Shown in pieces: positions 11,144 through 21,625 of a stretch of DNA of 64,000 nt. Made by a program: the position numbers and the translations under genes. Position 1 is the first letter of the stretch. Each line of letters opens with the position of its first letter. The notes below the pieces were generated by a model. The model was not told the origin of the DNA. It did not search any database and saw only the letters and a list, made by a program, of their open reading frames with translations. This DNA comes from Chiridota heheva (taxonomy: Eukaryota; Echinodermata; Holothuroidea; Apodida; Chiridotidae): NCBI GenBank assembly GCA_020152595.1, contig JAIGNY010001464.1, forward strand, positions 1,603,501 to 1,667,500, in the 5' to 3' direction.

Positions 11144-11505
11144 GTAAAGTTCCCCGTGGTCAGGGAGTGGGTGAGTGCACCTCACACTAAATGTGGTAGG
11201 GGTGCGCAACCCACCAACCGAAAAACATACCCCCAGTATGACAGATTGTTTGGTACCTGCAGTATGAAATTATACAATTTTGATACCCTCAGTATGAAAG
11301 AAGTCAATTTTGAAAACTGCAGTATGAGTATTTAACAAAATTATTGTAAAAATGGACCAGCAGTACAAAATTAACACAGTAAAACCTCATTATTTGGGAC
11401 CTATACTACGAAAATGATGAAAAAAAGACCCATTTTTTTAATTAAAATAAATTTCTTTTAGTACATTTTTTTTTTAATAGTAAAAAAGACTACAAACGCA
11501 TCCCC
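11144..11505. other. Short CAGTATGA-type repeats
   Basis: Several near-repeats of CAGTATGA at about 30-35-bp spacing (11235-11325), then a match near 11405 (TACTACGAAAATGAT) to sequence just after the LINE at 12735. No gene seen. Confidence 0.45.
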
Positions 11506-12726
11506 CCACCTTTCGGCATCCGTATGCACTCCCACTTCTCCAAAGCCAGCATCAACAATTTCTTGATTGCCAGACACACCATCCCACCTACACCCACCTG
11601 GGCTATTTACCCCCTACCCCCTTCCCCCCGTAAGGTTTACCTTAGTCTATCTTCCTTTATGAAAACTCTCCACAACCCAGCTTTCTTCCACTCCAAATAC
11701 TGTCAACTCAGTAGACATTTCCATGACTACTCCTTCCTCTTCATCGATGGCTCCATATGGGAAGGCTCCTCTGCAGCAGCTGCTGCCTGTCCTGGCCTTA
11801 CCCTCTCCTTAAGGCTACCCGATGGCACCTCTATCTACTCTGCCGAGGCGAAGGCCATCCTCCTATCCTTAAACTTCATAGAACTCTCTTTCTGTCCTCG
11901 TTTTGTCATCTTCTCTGACTTTAAATCCGTCTACACTGGCATCCTCAAGATGCTCTGGCCCATTCCTCTTATTCTACAAATCCTCAACAAACTCCACGCT
12001 CTTTTCTCCATAGGACACAAAATTATCTTTTTCTGGATTTTTCAGCCATGTCGGCATCCCTGGCAACGAGAAAGCTGACAGAGCCGCCATGAAAGCTCTT
12101 GTCAAATAACATCTCTCCTTTTTCTATTCCACACTCGGGCCTCCATCTCTCCATCTTCAAGTACATCAGCAAAACCGGGCAAACCTGGAATTATAAAACC
12201 AGTAATAAACTTTACACCATTAAACCCAAAGTCTGGACCAACACCCCTCTGCATCAGGGAAAACATTGTTGTCATTCGCCTTGGCCACTCCTCTCTTACT
12301 CGCTCCCATCTCTTATCTGGCTCCTCTTCCCCCTCTCTGCCCCACTTGCAACATCGATCTCTCCATCAAGCATATTTTCTTAACCTGTTCCTATACCAGA
12401 ATTCCAGATCTCTTCTCTCTTTACTCTGCTCAATGTCAGACCTATTCGGAAACAATTCTTCCTCAAACATCATCAAATTCCTCCGCAACAACAAGCTCTT
12501 TCACCACATATAATCTCCTCCCCTTCTCCTTTCTACACCTAACCTTACACAACCCTATCTTTTTACCCAAATTTTTCTCCCACATTCAGCTTTTCTCCTT
12601 TATCTCCCTTAACAAATCTTCCATCTCCTCACTATCCTAACTCTTACACCATTATTTATTAACACCCTCTTGGCACATTTGACACTGACTGTCACGGTGC
12701 CGTTAAACATCAACAAACCAAACCAA
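11506..12726 (+). mobile_element. 5'-truncated LINE with RNase H domain and CCHC-like tail
   Basis: The 3' part of a non-LTR retrotransposon. The RNase H part shows FLFIDGSIWEGSSAAAAA, IYSAEAKAILL and FVIFSDFKSVYTGI, which supply the expected Asp, Glu and Asp residues. After a frameshift near 12045 comes SHVGIPGNEKADRAAMKAL. Then follow an RLGHSSLTRSHLL segment and CPTCNIDLSIKHIFLTC, typical of the region after RNase H in I/Nimb-like LINEs. The 3' end has GGCACATTTGACACTGACTG and CGGTGCCGTTAAACA. A second copy is at 30210-30723. Frameshifts show it is inactive. Confidence 0.88.
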
Positions 12727-13340
12727 TCTAAAAAAAGACACCTGCACTACGAAAATGATTCAAAGAAAGGCACCTGCTTGGGCGGCACATATACATACCT
12801 ATTGAGAAAAGTGCTTTCCCCCTTCCCTCCCCCCCTCCTGGATAAATCACAACCTTCACCCAAAATGGTAAAAAAGAACAAACTTTAAGTGTGTAAAGAA
12901 AGCCAATGAAATTTTTGTGGAGCTGGTGAAGTTCTCAAACAAATAGGCCAAGAATCTCATCGATTTTTAGGACTTGCTTAATTGTTTCTGAAGTGTTCCT
13001 TTCCTGGTCTGAAAGAGCTGTTACAAAATAATTCTAGTTTAGTTTTGAAGTGCGCCAACAATTAGTTGAATTTAGTTCTGGCCATGGATCTAGCTCATAC
13101 ACTAGGCCACCCACATAGTATGTTCACTATTAATCGTTTTAAAGTTTTACTAAACATTTCTGAAAAAGTCATTAGTGATCTCGGTAATCGTAACAGCACT
13201 ACATTACTTGATGGATCAGCTGAAGATCAATCACCAAGAACTTCATAGGCATAAGAAACATTTGCTTTTTAAAATAGGTCCATATTCACTTTGAATTTAA
13301 TTTTATATTCTCTCTATAAAACAGCTATGTATATGCTACA
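12727..13340. other. Sequence between two LINE remnants
   Basis: Contains the short match to the end of the 1.26-kb unit (about 12880-12935). The 13066-13248 + frame has no recognised family. Confidence 0.4.
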
Positions 13341-13976
13341 TCACCTAAGATCATAATGCTCTCATCTAAACAATCAGTCCCTTCAACAGTTGGTACTTTC
13401 TCTTGTTATTTCTAAGCTTGACTATTGTAGTATGTTGTTTTATTGCTTGTCAAGTACTTGAATAACTAAATTACAAAGGGTTCAAAATTTTGCAGCGAGA
13501 TTGATTTTAGGGAAGAAGAAATATGATAGTGCTTCAGGATGCTTAAAGTCCTTACATTGGTTGCCAATAAGGTCAAGATTTTTTTTTCGTTTGCTATGCA
13601 TGTCTTTCAAATGTATAAATGAATTTGCTCCAACCTACTTAACAAGTTATTTTCATGTAAAACAAAGCAGTTATTCACTGAAATCAACTCATTCTTGCAC
13701 ATTTAAAATACCAAAATCTTACAGAAAAATTTTAGGGATTGTGCATTTTCTGTGGCTGGGCCCAAAAAATGGCTAGATTGCCGGCCGAGATAAAATGTAT
13801 AACCTCTTTCCCCTTTTCAAGAAGACACGTAAAACTCACTTTTTCACTTAGCATTTAATTGATTACTCTGCTTGACTTTTGCTTTTTATTTTTATTGTAA
13901 AGTGCCACTGATTATAATTAGTACTGCAGAAGTGAGCACTATAATTAAAAAATTGCATCTATTGTTATTATCATTA
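13341..13976 (+). pseudogene. CR1/L2-like LINE 3' end with ATT tail
   Basis: Frames carry the equivalents of LQRVQNFAARLILGKKKYDS, LKSLHWLPIRSRFFFRLLCM and FKCINEFAPTYLTSYF, then CTFKIPKS and AGPKKW. These are C-terminal RT motifs of L2/CR1 LINEs, broken by stops and frameshifts. The end has GTAAAGTGCCACTGATTATA, GAGCACTATAATTAA and an ATT-rich tail, as in L2-type 3' ends. Confidence 0.85.
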
Positions 13977-14037
13977 TTATTATATATTTTTTTGTATAAA
14001 GTATGAAAACTTTCAAAAAAGTTGTTCCTGTTTTAAA

Positions 14038-14400
14038 ATGATTTAGTTCCATGGATTTGGCAGAGACAAGTTTTGCAAGATGGCTTTTGAAATTCTACCA
14101 AAGTATTAGGTTGTTGCAAATTGAACTTAATGAGTTTTTGTTAAATTTCTAGAGAACTTTGATCATCAGAAAATGCAAATTTATCTCAGAATTGGTTGCA
14201 AATTACCAATTACAGTAAATGATTTACTTCCATGGAGTTGGCAGAGACAAGTTTCGCAAGACGGCTTTTGAAATTCTATCGCTGTATTATGTTGTTGCAA
14301 ATTGAACTTAATGGGTTTTTGTCAAATTTTCAGAGAAGTATGATCATCGGAAAACCCCAATTTCCCCCAGAATTGGTTGCAAATGACCAATTTTGTTTTT
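14038..14400. repeat. Two tandem copies of a 179-bp unit
   Basis: The block starting TTCCATGGATTTGGCAGAGA recurs 179 bases on as TTCCATGGAGTTGGCAGAGA. Similarity continues to about 14398. No coding signal. Confidence 0.85.
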
Positions 14401-14663
14401 ATTTAATTTTTTTAAAGTCCTTACAAGTTTTGAAATACATTTAATAAAACTCATCTCAGATAATTTAATTTGATAGATGAAATCCCAGGAGACTGCCAAA
14501 TTATAAGTATGTCTCTCAACTATGAGAGAAGGATGCTCAGCGTTATGCTTGATAAGTGCAGGGAAGGCTCTTGGGAGTAAAGATAGGAGGTCACTTGGTT
14601 CATATGAAGCATGTAGAACTTCATTAGCAAAATGAACCTTTACAGTAGATGTTTTTTCTTTCA

Positions 14664-16190
14664 ATCAAATTCTCTGTGATGGATTGTAGGAATTTTCAGA
14701 CATAATTATTATGCAAACTTGTTTCATCAGGCAGGTGTCTGTATCATTTTATGTAAATTATTTGAGATTTGAAGCTTTTTCTTTAAGATGTGTCAAATGT
14801 GTTTTTATAAACCTTTATAACCATTTGAGATGCTTAGTATATGTAGAAATCACAGGATATTAAAAATTAAATTCTCTGTGATAGATTGTAGGAATTGTCA
14901 GAAATAATTCAGGCAGGTGTCTTTATTTGCTTATAAAAATTCTTTGAGATTTGAAGCTATTTCTTTAAGATGTGTCAAATGTGTTTTTATAAACCTTTAT
15001 AACCATTTCAGATGCTTAGTATATGTAGAAATCATAGGATACTAAAAATTGAATTCTCTTTCAAATTCTCTGTGATGGATTGTAGAAAAGTTTCAGAAAT
15101 AATTATTATGCAAACTTGTTTCATCAGGCAGGTGTTTCTATTTTTTTATGTAAATTCTTTAAGAGTTGAAGCTTTTTCTTTAAGACGTGTCAAACGTGTT
15201 TTTATAAACCTTTTTAACCATTTGAGATGCTTAGTATATGTAGAAATCACAGGATATTAAAAATTGAATTCTCTGTGATTGTAGGAATTTTCAGAAATAA
15301 TTCAGGCAGGTGTCTTTATTTGCTTATAAAATTCTTTGAGATTTGAAGCTTTTTCTTTAAGATGTGTCAAATGTGTTTTTATAAACCTTTATAACCATTT
15401 CAGATGCTTAGTATATGTAGAAATCATAGAATACTAAAAATTGAATTCTCTTTCAAATTCTCTGTGATGGATTGTAGAAAAGTTTCAGAAATAATTATTA
15501 TGCAAACTTGTTTCATTAGGCAGGTGTCTCTATTATCTTATGTAGATTATTTAAGATTTGAAGCTTTTTCTTTAAGATGTGTCAAATGTGTTTTTATAAA
15601 CCTTTATAACCATTTGAGATGCTTAGTATATGTAGAAATCACAGGATATTAAAAATTGAATTCTCTGTAATAGATTGTAGGAATTGTCAGAAATAATTCA
15701 GGCAGGTGTCTTTATTTGCTTAAAAAAATTCTTTGAGATTTGAAGCTATTTCTTTAAGATGTGTCAAATGTGTTTTTATAAACCTTCATAACCATTTGAG
15801 ATGCTTAGTATATGTAGAAATAATAGAATACTAAAAATTGAATTCTCTTTCAAATTCTCTGTGATGGATTGTAGAAAAGTTTCAGAAATAATTATTATGC
15901 AAACTTGTTTCATCAGGCAGGTGTCTCTATTATTTTATGTAAATTCTTTAAGAGTTAAAGCTTTTTCTTTAAGATGTGTCAAATGTGTTTTTATAAACCT
16001 TTTTAAGCATTTAAGATGCTTAGTATATGTAGAAATCATAGGATATTAAAAATTGAATTCTCTTTCAAATTCTCTGATAGATTGTAGGAATTGTCAGAAA
16101 TAATTCAGGCATGGTGTCTTTATTTGCTTATAGAATTTTTTAAGATTTGAAGCTTTTTCTTTAAGATGTGTCAAATGTGTTTTTACAAAC
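14664..16190. repeat. Dimeric satellite, period about 395 bp (A and B monomers of about 200 bp)
   Basis: Alternating monomers. A contains ATAATTATTATGCAAACTTG; B lacks this block and reads AAATAATTCAGGCAGGTG. Both share GATGTGTCAAATGTG and GATGCTTAGTATATGTAGAA. Order is A-B-A-B-A-B-A-B(partial). Near-identical 82-codon frames at 15012, 15404 and 15801 only reflect the period. Confidence 0.93.
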
Positions 16191-16245
16191 CCTCATACAC
16201 ACGCCTTTACAGGATACTGCTACAAAATGTAGCTGACTAGCAGTA

Positions 16246-16825
16246 AGGGTGTTTCAGCTGATGTCATGAGGTCATGTGACTTTGTTTACATCGCCATTTT
16301 GTCGGGAACAACACAGTTGTCTGCTGTTTACCTAATTAGACTTACGTAGGTTTGCATGTTATATAAGATAATTTTTGTAAGATGATTATACCAGAATCTT
16401 GCTGTGCCATTGGTTGCACTAATGGATGTGTGCGAGGGAATAAAAAAAACATTTTTTGATTTCCATCTGATCCTGATCGATGTTTGAAGTGGGCTTCTGC
16501 AGTATGACGCGATGGTTTTCACCCCACGGTTCACACTAGGATTTGCAGTGAGCACTTCATATCAGGTGTGTAGGCTTTGTTTGAGTATAATGAACAATCA
16601 GCTGGCGTTAATGTTAAAATTACTTGTGAATATATCAAATTTAAGGAAAATATGAAGTAAAATCGGAAGGAAACAAAAATTGTAATTAGTAAAAGTTGCT
16701 GTACTGGAAGGTTAGCATGTAGTATGTTTGTTGCATGTGTGATGTGACTGAGCTGTGTGAAGACGCGTGAAGTGCAAAATGGCTTCCAGATGAGTTAAGG
16801 GTCATTTGTTGAAATCTCTCTGTTG
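16246..16825 (+). mobile_element. THAP-bearing non-autonomous DNA transposon, copy 2
   Basis: Same family as 3457-4065: starts AAGGGTGTTTCAGCTGATGT and ends near a TTGTTGAAATCTCTC block. It encloses the better of the two THAP remnants. Confidence 0.6.
16382..16573 (+). pseudogene. THAP zinc-finger remnant, copy 2
   Basis: One frame from ATG at 16382 reads MIIPESCCAIGCTNGCV, RGNKKNIF, stop, FPSDPDRCLKWASAV, stop, RDGFHPTVHTRICSEHFISG, stop. The C2CH residues of the THAP finger (Cys in CCAIGC, Cys and His in ICSEH) are all present. The two internal stops (TGA at a normal His/Arg position, TGA in AV-RDG) inactivate it. Confidence 0.88.
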
Positions 16826-17168
16826 CTTCCCAAATGAGAAAATGTACGGTAGAAAACAAATTGAGCATCAAATTCATGTAACTGCCTTATGAATAGGGAG
16901 ATCGTCAGTGTTTAACTTGGATCACTTTATTTCTATGAAATTACTCTCTATAAAGAAAGTACTTCACATTAAAGCACAAGGAATGTACACTTTTTGAAAT
17001 GGCTTCTACTGTGCAGTATCTCTAAACTGAACTCTCTTTCAAATTTGAATGGCAAATTTTAGTCAAATTTGTAGCAATTTCCATGGTTTACAATTGTGAC
17101 TTAAGAGCATCTTAGCTAATATTGTCTCTAGAGATTCAAGACTTTATAGGTTTAGACCAAAAGATGCA
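16826..17168. other. NAF1 intron, unassigned
   Basis: No exon, repeat family or RNA gene recognised. Confidence 0.5.
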
Positions 17169-17577
17169 CATTAGTAAAAGCACTGCTTAAGAATTTGGCC
17201 TGCAATTTTTAAGCAACAAATTAACCACATCATTTCACAAGATTAACTTTGCATCATAACATTGAGGTATAAATAGTTCTATGCTCATAGCTCATTTCAC
17301 CTTTCCCCCAGCAGCAAAGACAAACAATGCCAGCATTGATTATGGTTACTACTTATATTACAAAGGAATGTCATTATATTCAGATGTGTGTCACTAAAAA
17401 TACCATGTAACGCCAGTGGGAGTAGTTTTTATTTTGAAGGAGCATTGAACAGGTGAAACTGTATACAGTTTTGTGGTTTGGGAAACAAAGAAATATATAA
17501 CTTTTTCTTCAACCGGCTCTGCCTCATTTGAGGGCAGGTTGAGATGTTCCTGGTTTTAAGCAAAGCCATTTTTAATG
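17169..17577 (-). mobile_element. F2 MITE, full-length copy 3 (inverted)
   Basis: The complete 409-bp element in reverse orientation. Starts CATTAGTAAAAGCACTGCTT and ends with the inverse of CATTAAAAATGGCTTTGCTT. Interior matches copies 1, 2 and 4 closely. Confidence 0.85.
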
Positions 17578-17913
17578 ACAGATATTATTGTTAGACCTTA
17601 GTCCAGGGCATCTGAAATCTTTGGTGTAATTAGATTAATGAGGTAGTTTGGTGCTGCATTTATCAAACATTAAATAAGTAAAGCAATTTTAAAATCAGCT
17701 AATGTCTTTACAAGTAACCTCTATCTAAAGCTCTTTATTCATGTGAATGTACGTACCTGCATTTCTCAGAAATGGACATAACCTAAGTTCATTCCGTGTC
17801 TTTGAATGCAAAGTGTTTTTAAAGGTCTACTATGGAAATTGATGCCATCGGATACATAGCTTGCCTATTACAGTATCCCTGTTCCAACACTACGGGAATT
17901 TCCATGTGTAACA

Positions 17914-18137
17914 AAAGTTAATACTAATTTATTAATTTGTGGTTTAAAGTTAATTCTGATTTGTAGTTTTAAGTTAATACTAATTTGTGGTTTTAAGGTA
18001 ATACTAATTTGTGGTTTTAAGTTAATACTAATTTGTGGTTTTAGGTTAATACTAATTTGTGGTTTTAAGTTAATATTAATTTGTGGTTTAAGTTAATACT
18101 GATTTGTGGTTTAAGTTAATGTTAATTTGTGGTTGTG
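17914..18137. repeat. AT-rich minisatellite, about 24-bp unit
   Basis: About nine units of GTTAATACTAATTTGTGGTTTTAA with small changes. Confidence 0.92.
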
Positions 18138-18694
18138 ATAAGAATCTTTATTAATTTCCTTGATTTTATTTCCTTTTTAAGGCAACCTTAAAATAGGCGC
18201 CTTTATTTCAGTAGTCCTCAAAAACATTTCAATATCTTCATTTGTATTTTAAAATTTAAATGTAAAAGATATTAAGTTCTTTTTTCTGGATGTTCAAGGA
18301 GGTGGTGGGTGGGTGGGTTGGTAGGGGGAGGGGTTAAGTAAGACTCAATACCTTTTACACTACTTCAATAAATTATAAAAGGCAATTAGAAAACAATCAG
18401 TATTTGTAAAGGAAATACCAAATTGTCCTGTAATATACATAACAAATGCGTATAACATGTTGAAGCCCAAGATATCAAAGTGCTGCAAAAGTGTAGCTTT
18501 TTCTTCATTTTTGATGCAATGTGTTGGCTATTTTAATGGTTTTTAGTAAGTTTGAAATCAATTTACCTAATATTGCCTCTACATGTCCAAAAACGTTATA
18601 AAGGGGCCTTTACTGTACAGTACATGAAGTTAATTCTGTTTCAAATAATATCTGATGGTCAAGTTCAAAAAGGACATTTTTCTTTTCCTTCCAG
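18138..18694. other. End of the 15.8-kb NAF1 intron
   Basis: A G-rich run (about 18300-18335) and unremarkable sequence up to the acceptor at 18694. Confidence 0.5.
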
Positions 18695-18835
18695 CATGAA
18701 AGGTTCGGACGCATCTTGGAAGGATGATGAGGAGCCGCCTCTGGGGGTGGTTGAGTTCAGCGATGACGAACAGGAGAGGATGGCCAAGAAGAAATCCAAT
18801 CTCAATAGGGAGAAGAGAAAAGATGCAAGACAAAG
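18695..18835 (+). CDS. NAF1: NAF1, exon with the GSDASW...EPP and acidic SDDE motif
   Basis: The exon encodes MKGSDASWKDDEEPP followed by VEFSDDEQERMAKKK. It aligns with the vertebrate NAF1 segment just after the Gar1-like fold (GSDASWKNDQEPP, then FSDDEKEKEAK). It ends in a lysine/arginine-rich helix-like stretch (residues NREKRKDARQR) that could bind RNA or act as a nuclear signal; this last point is inference. The acceptor is a pyrimidine tract ending CCAG at 18691-18694 and the donor is GTATTT at 18836. Its first base (C) completes the AG left by the previous exon, and it leaves AG for the next. The reading frame is therefore continuous across both junctions, the strongest evidence that these exons belong together. 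Confidence 0.95.
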
Positions 18836-18879
18836 GTATTTTATGTGTGAATTATTGTAGGTGTTTGAAACATATGGAA

Positions 18880-19192
18880 CAGCGGGATGGGGGTTGACAG
18901 AGGGTGGGATGTCATGTGGGACATGGTGGGATGGCATGTGGGACAGGGTGGGATGGCATGTGTGACAAGGTGGGATGAATATGATTCAATGGTATTTGGA
19001 TTTCATGTGTGATTGCATGTAGTATATAAGGTGCGATGTCATGTGGGACATGGTGGGATGGCATGTGTGACAGGGTGGGATGGCATGTGTGACAAGGTGG
19101 GATAAATATGATGCAATGGTATTTGGATTTCATGTGTGATTGCATGTAGTATATAAGGTGGGATAGCATGTGGGACAGGGTGGGATGGCAAG
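18880..19192. repeat. GGGTGGGATGGCATGTGGGACA minisatellite with a higher-order duplication
   Basis: A 22-bp unit repeated many times. A larger block of about 125-bp, including GATTCAATGGTATTTGGATT and GCATGTAGTATATAAGGTG, occurs twice. Confidence 0.9.
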
Positions 19193-19821
19193 TCAGTGGT
19201 CAGTGTTCACATTTTTTTAAATTCCCCCTCCCTCCCCCTAAAAAAAAACTCTAGTGTGACAGAAGATGGAAGGTTTGTTATCAGCAATAAGGGTATTTTT
19301 ATCATTTGTGATGTGTAGTTGATTGTTCATGATGATTATAATTTACTGCATATTGGATACAAATTAAAAGTTGGGCACATTTGAGAACATACAGTAATAT
19401 GCAGTATCAAAGAAAAGACTATATCAATATGCTTTGCAGTTGCATTTAGTTACATTCCTTATAAACAGAGTAACTAGCATAAATTTTGTCAGAAATCTTT
19501 TATTGTCTTTATCCAAGCTCAGCACTGTAAAGGATAGCTGTGCATATTACCTTCATGTCCTTTAAAATGCAGTTAAAACCTTCTCCAAACACCCAGAGGA
19601 ATCAAGAATGCCCTTTTGAAATGTCATTCCTTAATAAAAGATAATCATAATGGACATTTGAGGAGAGAATTTATGACTCTTGGGTTACAGAGAAGGTTGT
19701 TTTGGGTTGTTTTTCGAGATAATCTGGAAATGTTAGGATGGACTTTTTTTTGTTATACCTTCATTACAAGACTAATTTACGACCACTTGGAATGGATCTA
19801 CTTCCAGCATTTTTTGACTTA
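19193..19821. other. NAF1 intron, unassigned
   Basis: No recognised feature apart from a C-rich, A-rich stretch near 19220-19250. Confidence 0.5.
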
Positions 19822-20010
19822 AGACCCACTGCAGGGATCATATCCGCAGTTACACTGTGAGACCCACTGCAGGGATCATATCCGCAGTTACACTGTGAGA
19901 CCCACTGCAGGGATCATATCCGCAGTTACACTGTGAGACCTACTGCAGGGATCATATCCACAGTTACACTGTGAGACCCACTGCAGGGATCATCCGCAGT
20001 TACACTGTGA
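19822..20010. repeat. Five tandem copies of a 38-bp unit
   Basis: Unit AGACCCACTGCAGGGATCAT followed by ATCCGCAGTTACACTGTG, five times with almost no change (the last has a 3-bp deletion). No spacers, so not CRISPR-like. Confidence 0.95.
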
Positions 20011-20074
20011 GAATCTGCATCGCAGTCACTTGATCATGATCCTGCAATCATGGACAAAAGTCTTGACTCTTTTT

Positions 20075-21625
20075 TGGTTCCAATGCGCTAACATCAGGAA
20101 CCTACACGGTTATGATGGCGAGTGTGTGTATGTATGTATGTGTGTGGGTGTATGTATGTATGTATGTATGTGATGGCCAGCTTGTAAACGCAATATCTCA
20201 AGAATGATTCACCGGATTTATGTCATATGTGGTACACAGATAGCCCATGGTCCGTTAATGTACCCTATTGGTTTTGATGGTGATATCATGCATATTAATT
20301 AGTAGGCGGGGCTTATTGTACAAATCTTGAAATGTTTATATTTTAACAACTGCATGTCTGTTTTGTTTCATATTTGGTGTAATTATGATGTTAGCTAGTG
20401 TGTACATGTTCATGATGTAAAAACTTTGAATCTCAGGAGGAAATAACCATCTTTAGGAGGAATGGTCCATCAATCATTCATGGGTTTTGCACAAAGTCCT
20501 CCCAAGCATATACTGTAATGTATATTTATATTTAGGCTCAGCCAAGGACTAATCTGACTCGCATCACTGAATAGCAGTTATGTTGCTTGAGACCCAGATG
20601 AATGACCTATTGTGTACAGTCCAACAGTAGCTGGTTGCTAACAAGTGAACTATGTAATGTAGATGCTGTCAGTTAAGAAGGTATAGATTACCCCTGTGTT
20701 GTGTATGTGTAACAATAGCTGGTTGCTTAGTCAATGAATTGTGAAGAGTCTCTGGGGTTGAATGGTGTGGATTACCCCTGATTTTGAGAAAATCGAGGGT
20801 GTCGGGCTGGAGGGGTCTAAGGGCCAAAAATTCTTAATGGGATTTAGTTCATATGTGGTACACAGATAGCCCATGGTCTGTAGATGTGCCCTGTTGTTTT
20901 TGGCGTTGATATCATGCATATTAATAACATGAGGCATAAAGTAAAAAATCTTGAAATGTTTATATTTTAAAAACCGCATGTTTTTTTTATTTCATATTTG
21001 AGATAATTAAGATGTTAGCTGGTGTCGACATGTTCATGATATGAAAACTTTGAATTTCATTAATATGCATGGTGGGCGGGGCTTAATATGATTTTGCTGC
21101 AAAGAGCTTGTAAACACTATCTCAAAAATGTCATATTTGGTACACTGATAGCCCATGGTCTGTAGATGTGCCGTATTATTTTTGGTGGTGATATCATGTA
21201 TATTAATAAGTGGGAGTGGCTTATAGTGAAAATTTGGAAAAAGTGATAAATGAGCAACTGTATGTCCATTTTGCGCCATTATTGTGTACATGCTTATGTT
21301 ATCAGCAGATGTCATTGATATGCATGGTGGGGAGGCGTAATGTGAAAGTGCTAAATGATGTAAACACCATACCGTACCCCATATCTATGCTATATCAGGT
21401 ACACAGATGGGTCATGGTACATTTGTTCTAATGATGTGGTAGTGAATATAAATGACAGGCAGGGCTTACTGACAAATTCTTTAAATACGATATATGAACA
21501 ACTGTTTTTGCACTATACTTGCTATGATAATGTTGTTGATTATTGTGTAAGTTGCTAATGTTGTCACCATTTTTATTGATTTGCATGGTGGGTATGGTTT
21601 ATGAATAAATATCCTGGAACAAATA
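20075..21625 (+). repeat. R20 repeat, copy 1: hairpin terminus and internal 250-300-bp periodicity
   Basis: Begins TTGGTTCCAATGCGCTAACA with a partly paired GGTTCC...GGAACC, then a (TATG)n tract. Repeated blocks follow: CATATGTGGTACACAGATAG, CCCATGGTC, ATATCATGCATATTAAT and GTGGGCGGGGCTTA at 20220, 20848 and 21130, and more weakly at 21395. A second copy is at 29278-31080 and a fragment at 8285. Confidence 0.8.

Noticed and set aside
15012..16049. Three near-identical 82-codon frames starting MLSICRN
   Set aside because: They recur exactly with the 395-bp satellite period and lack a start context or homologues known to me.
19822..20010. Regular direct repeats, briefly considered as CRISPR-like
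   Set aside because: Repeats are contiguous without unique spacers, and the DNA is eukaryotic.
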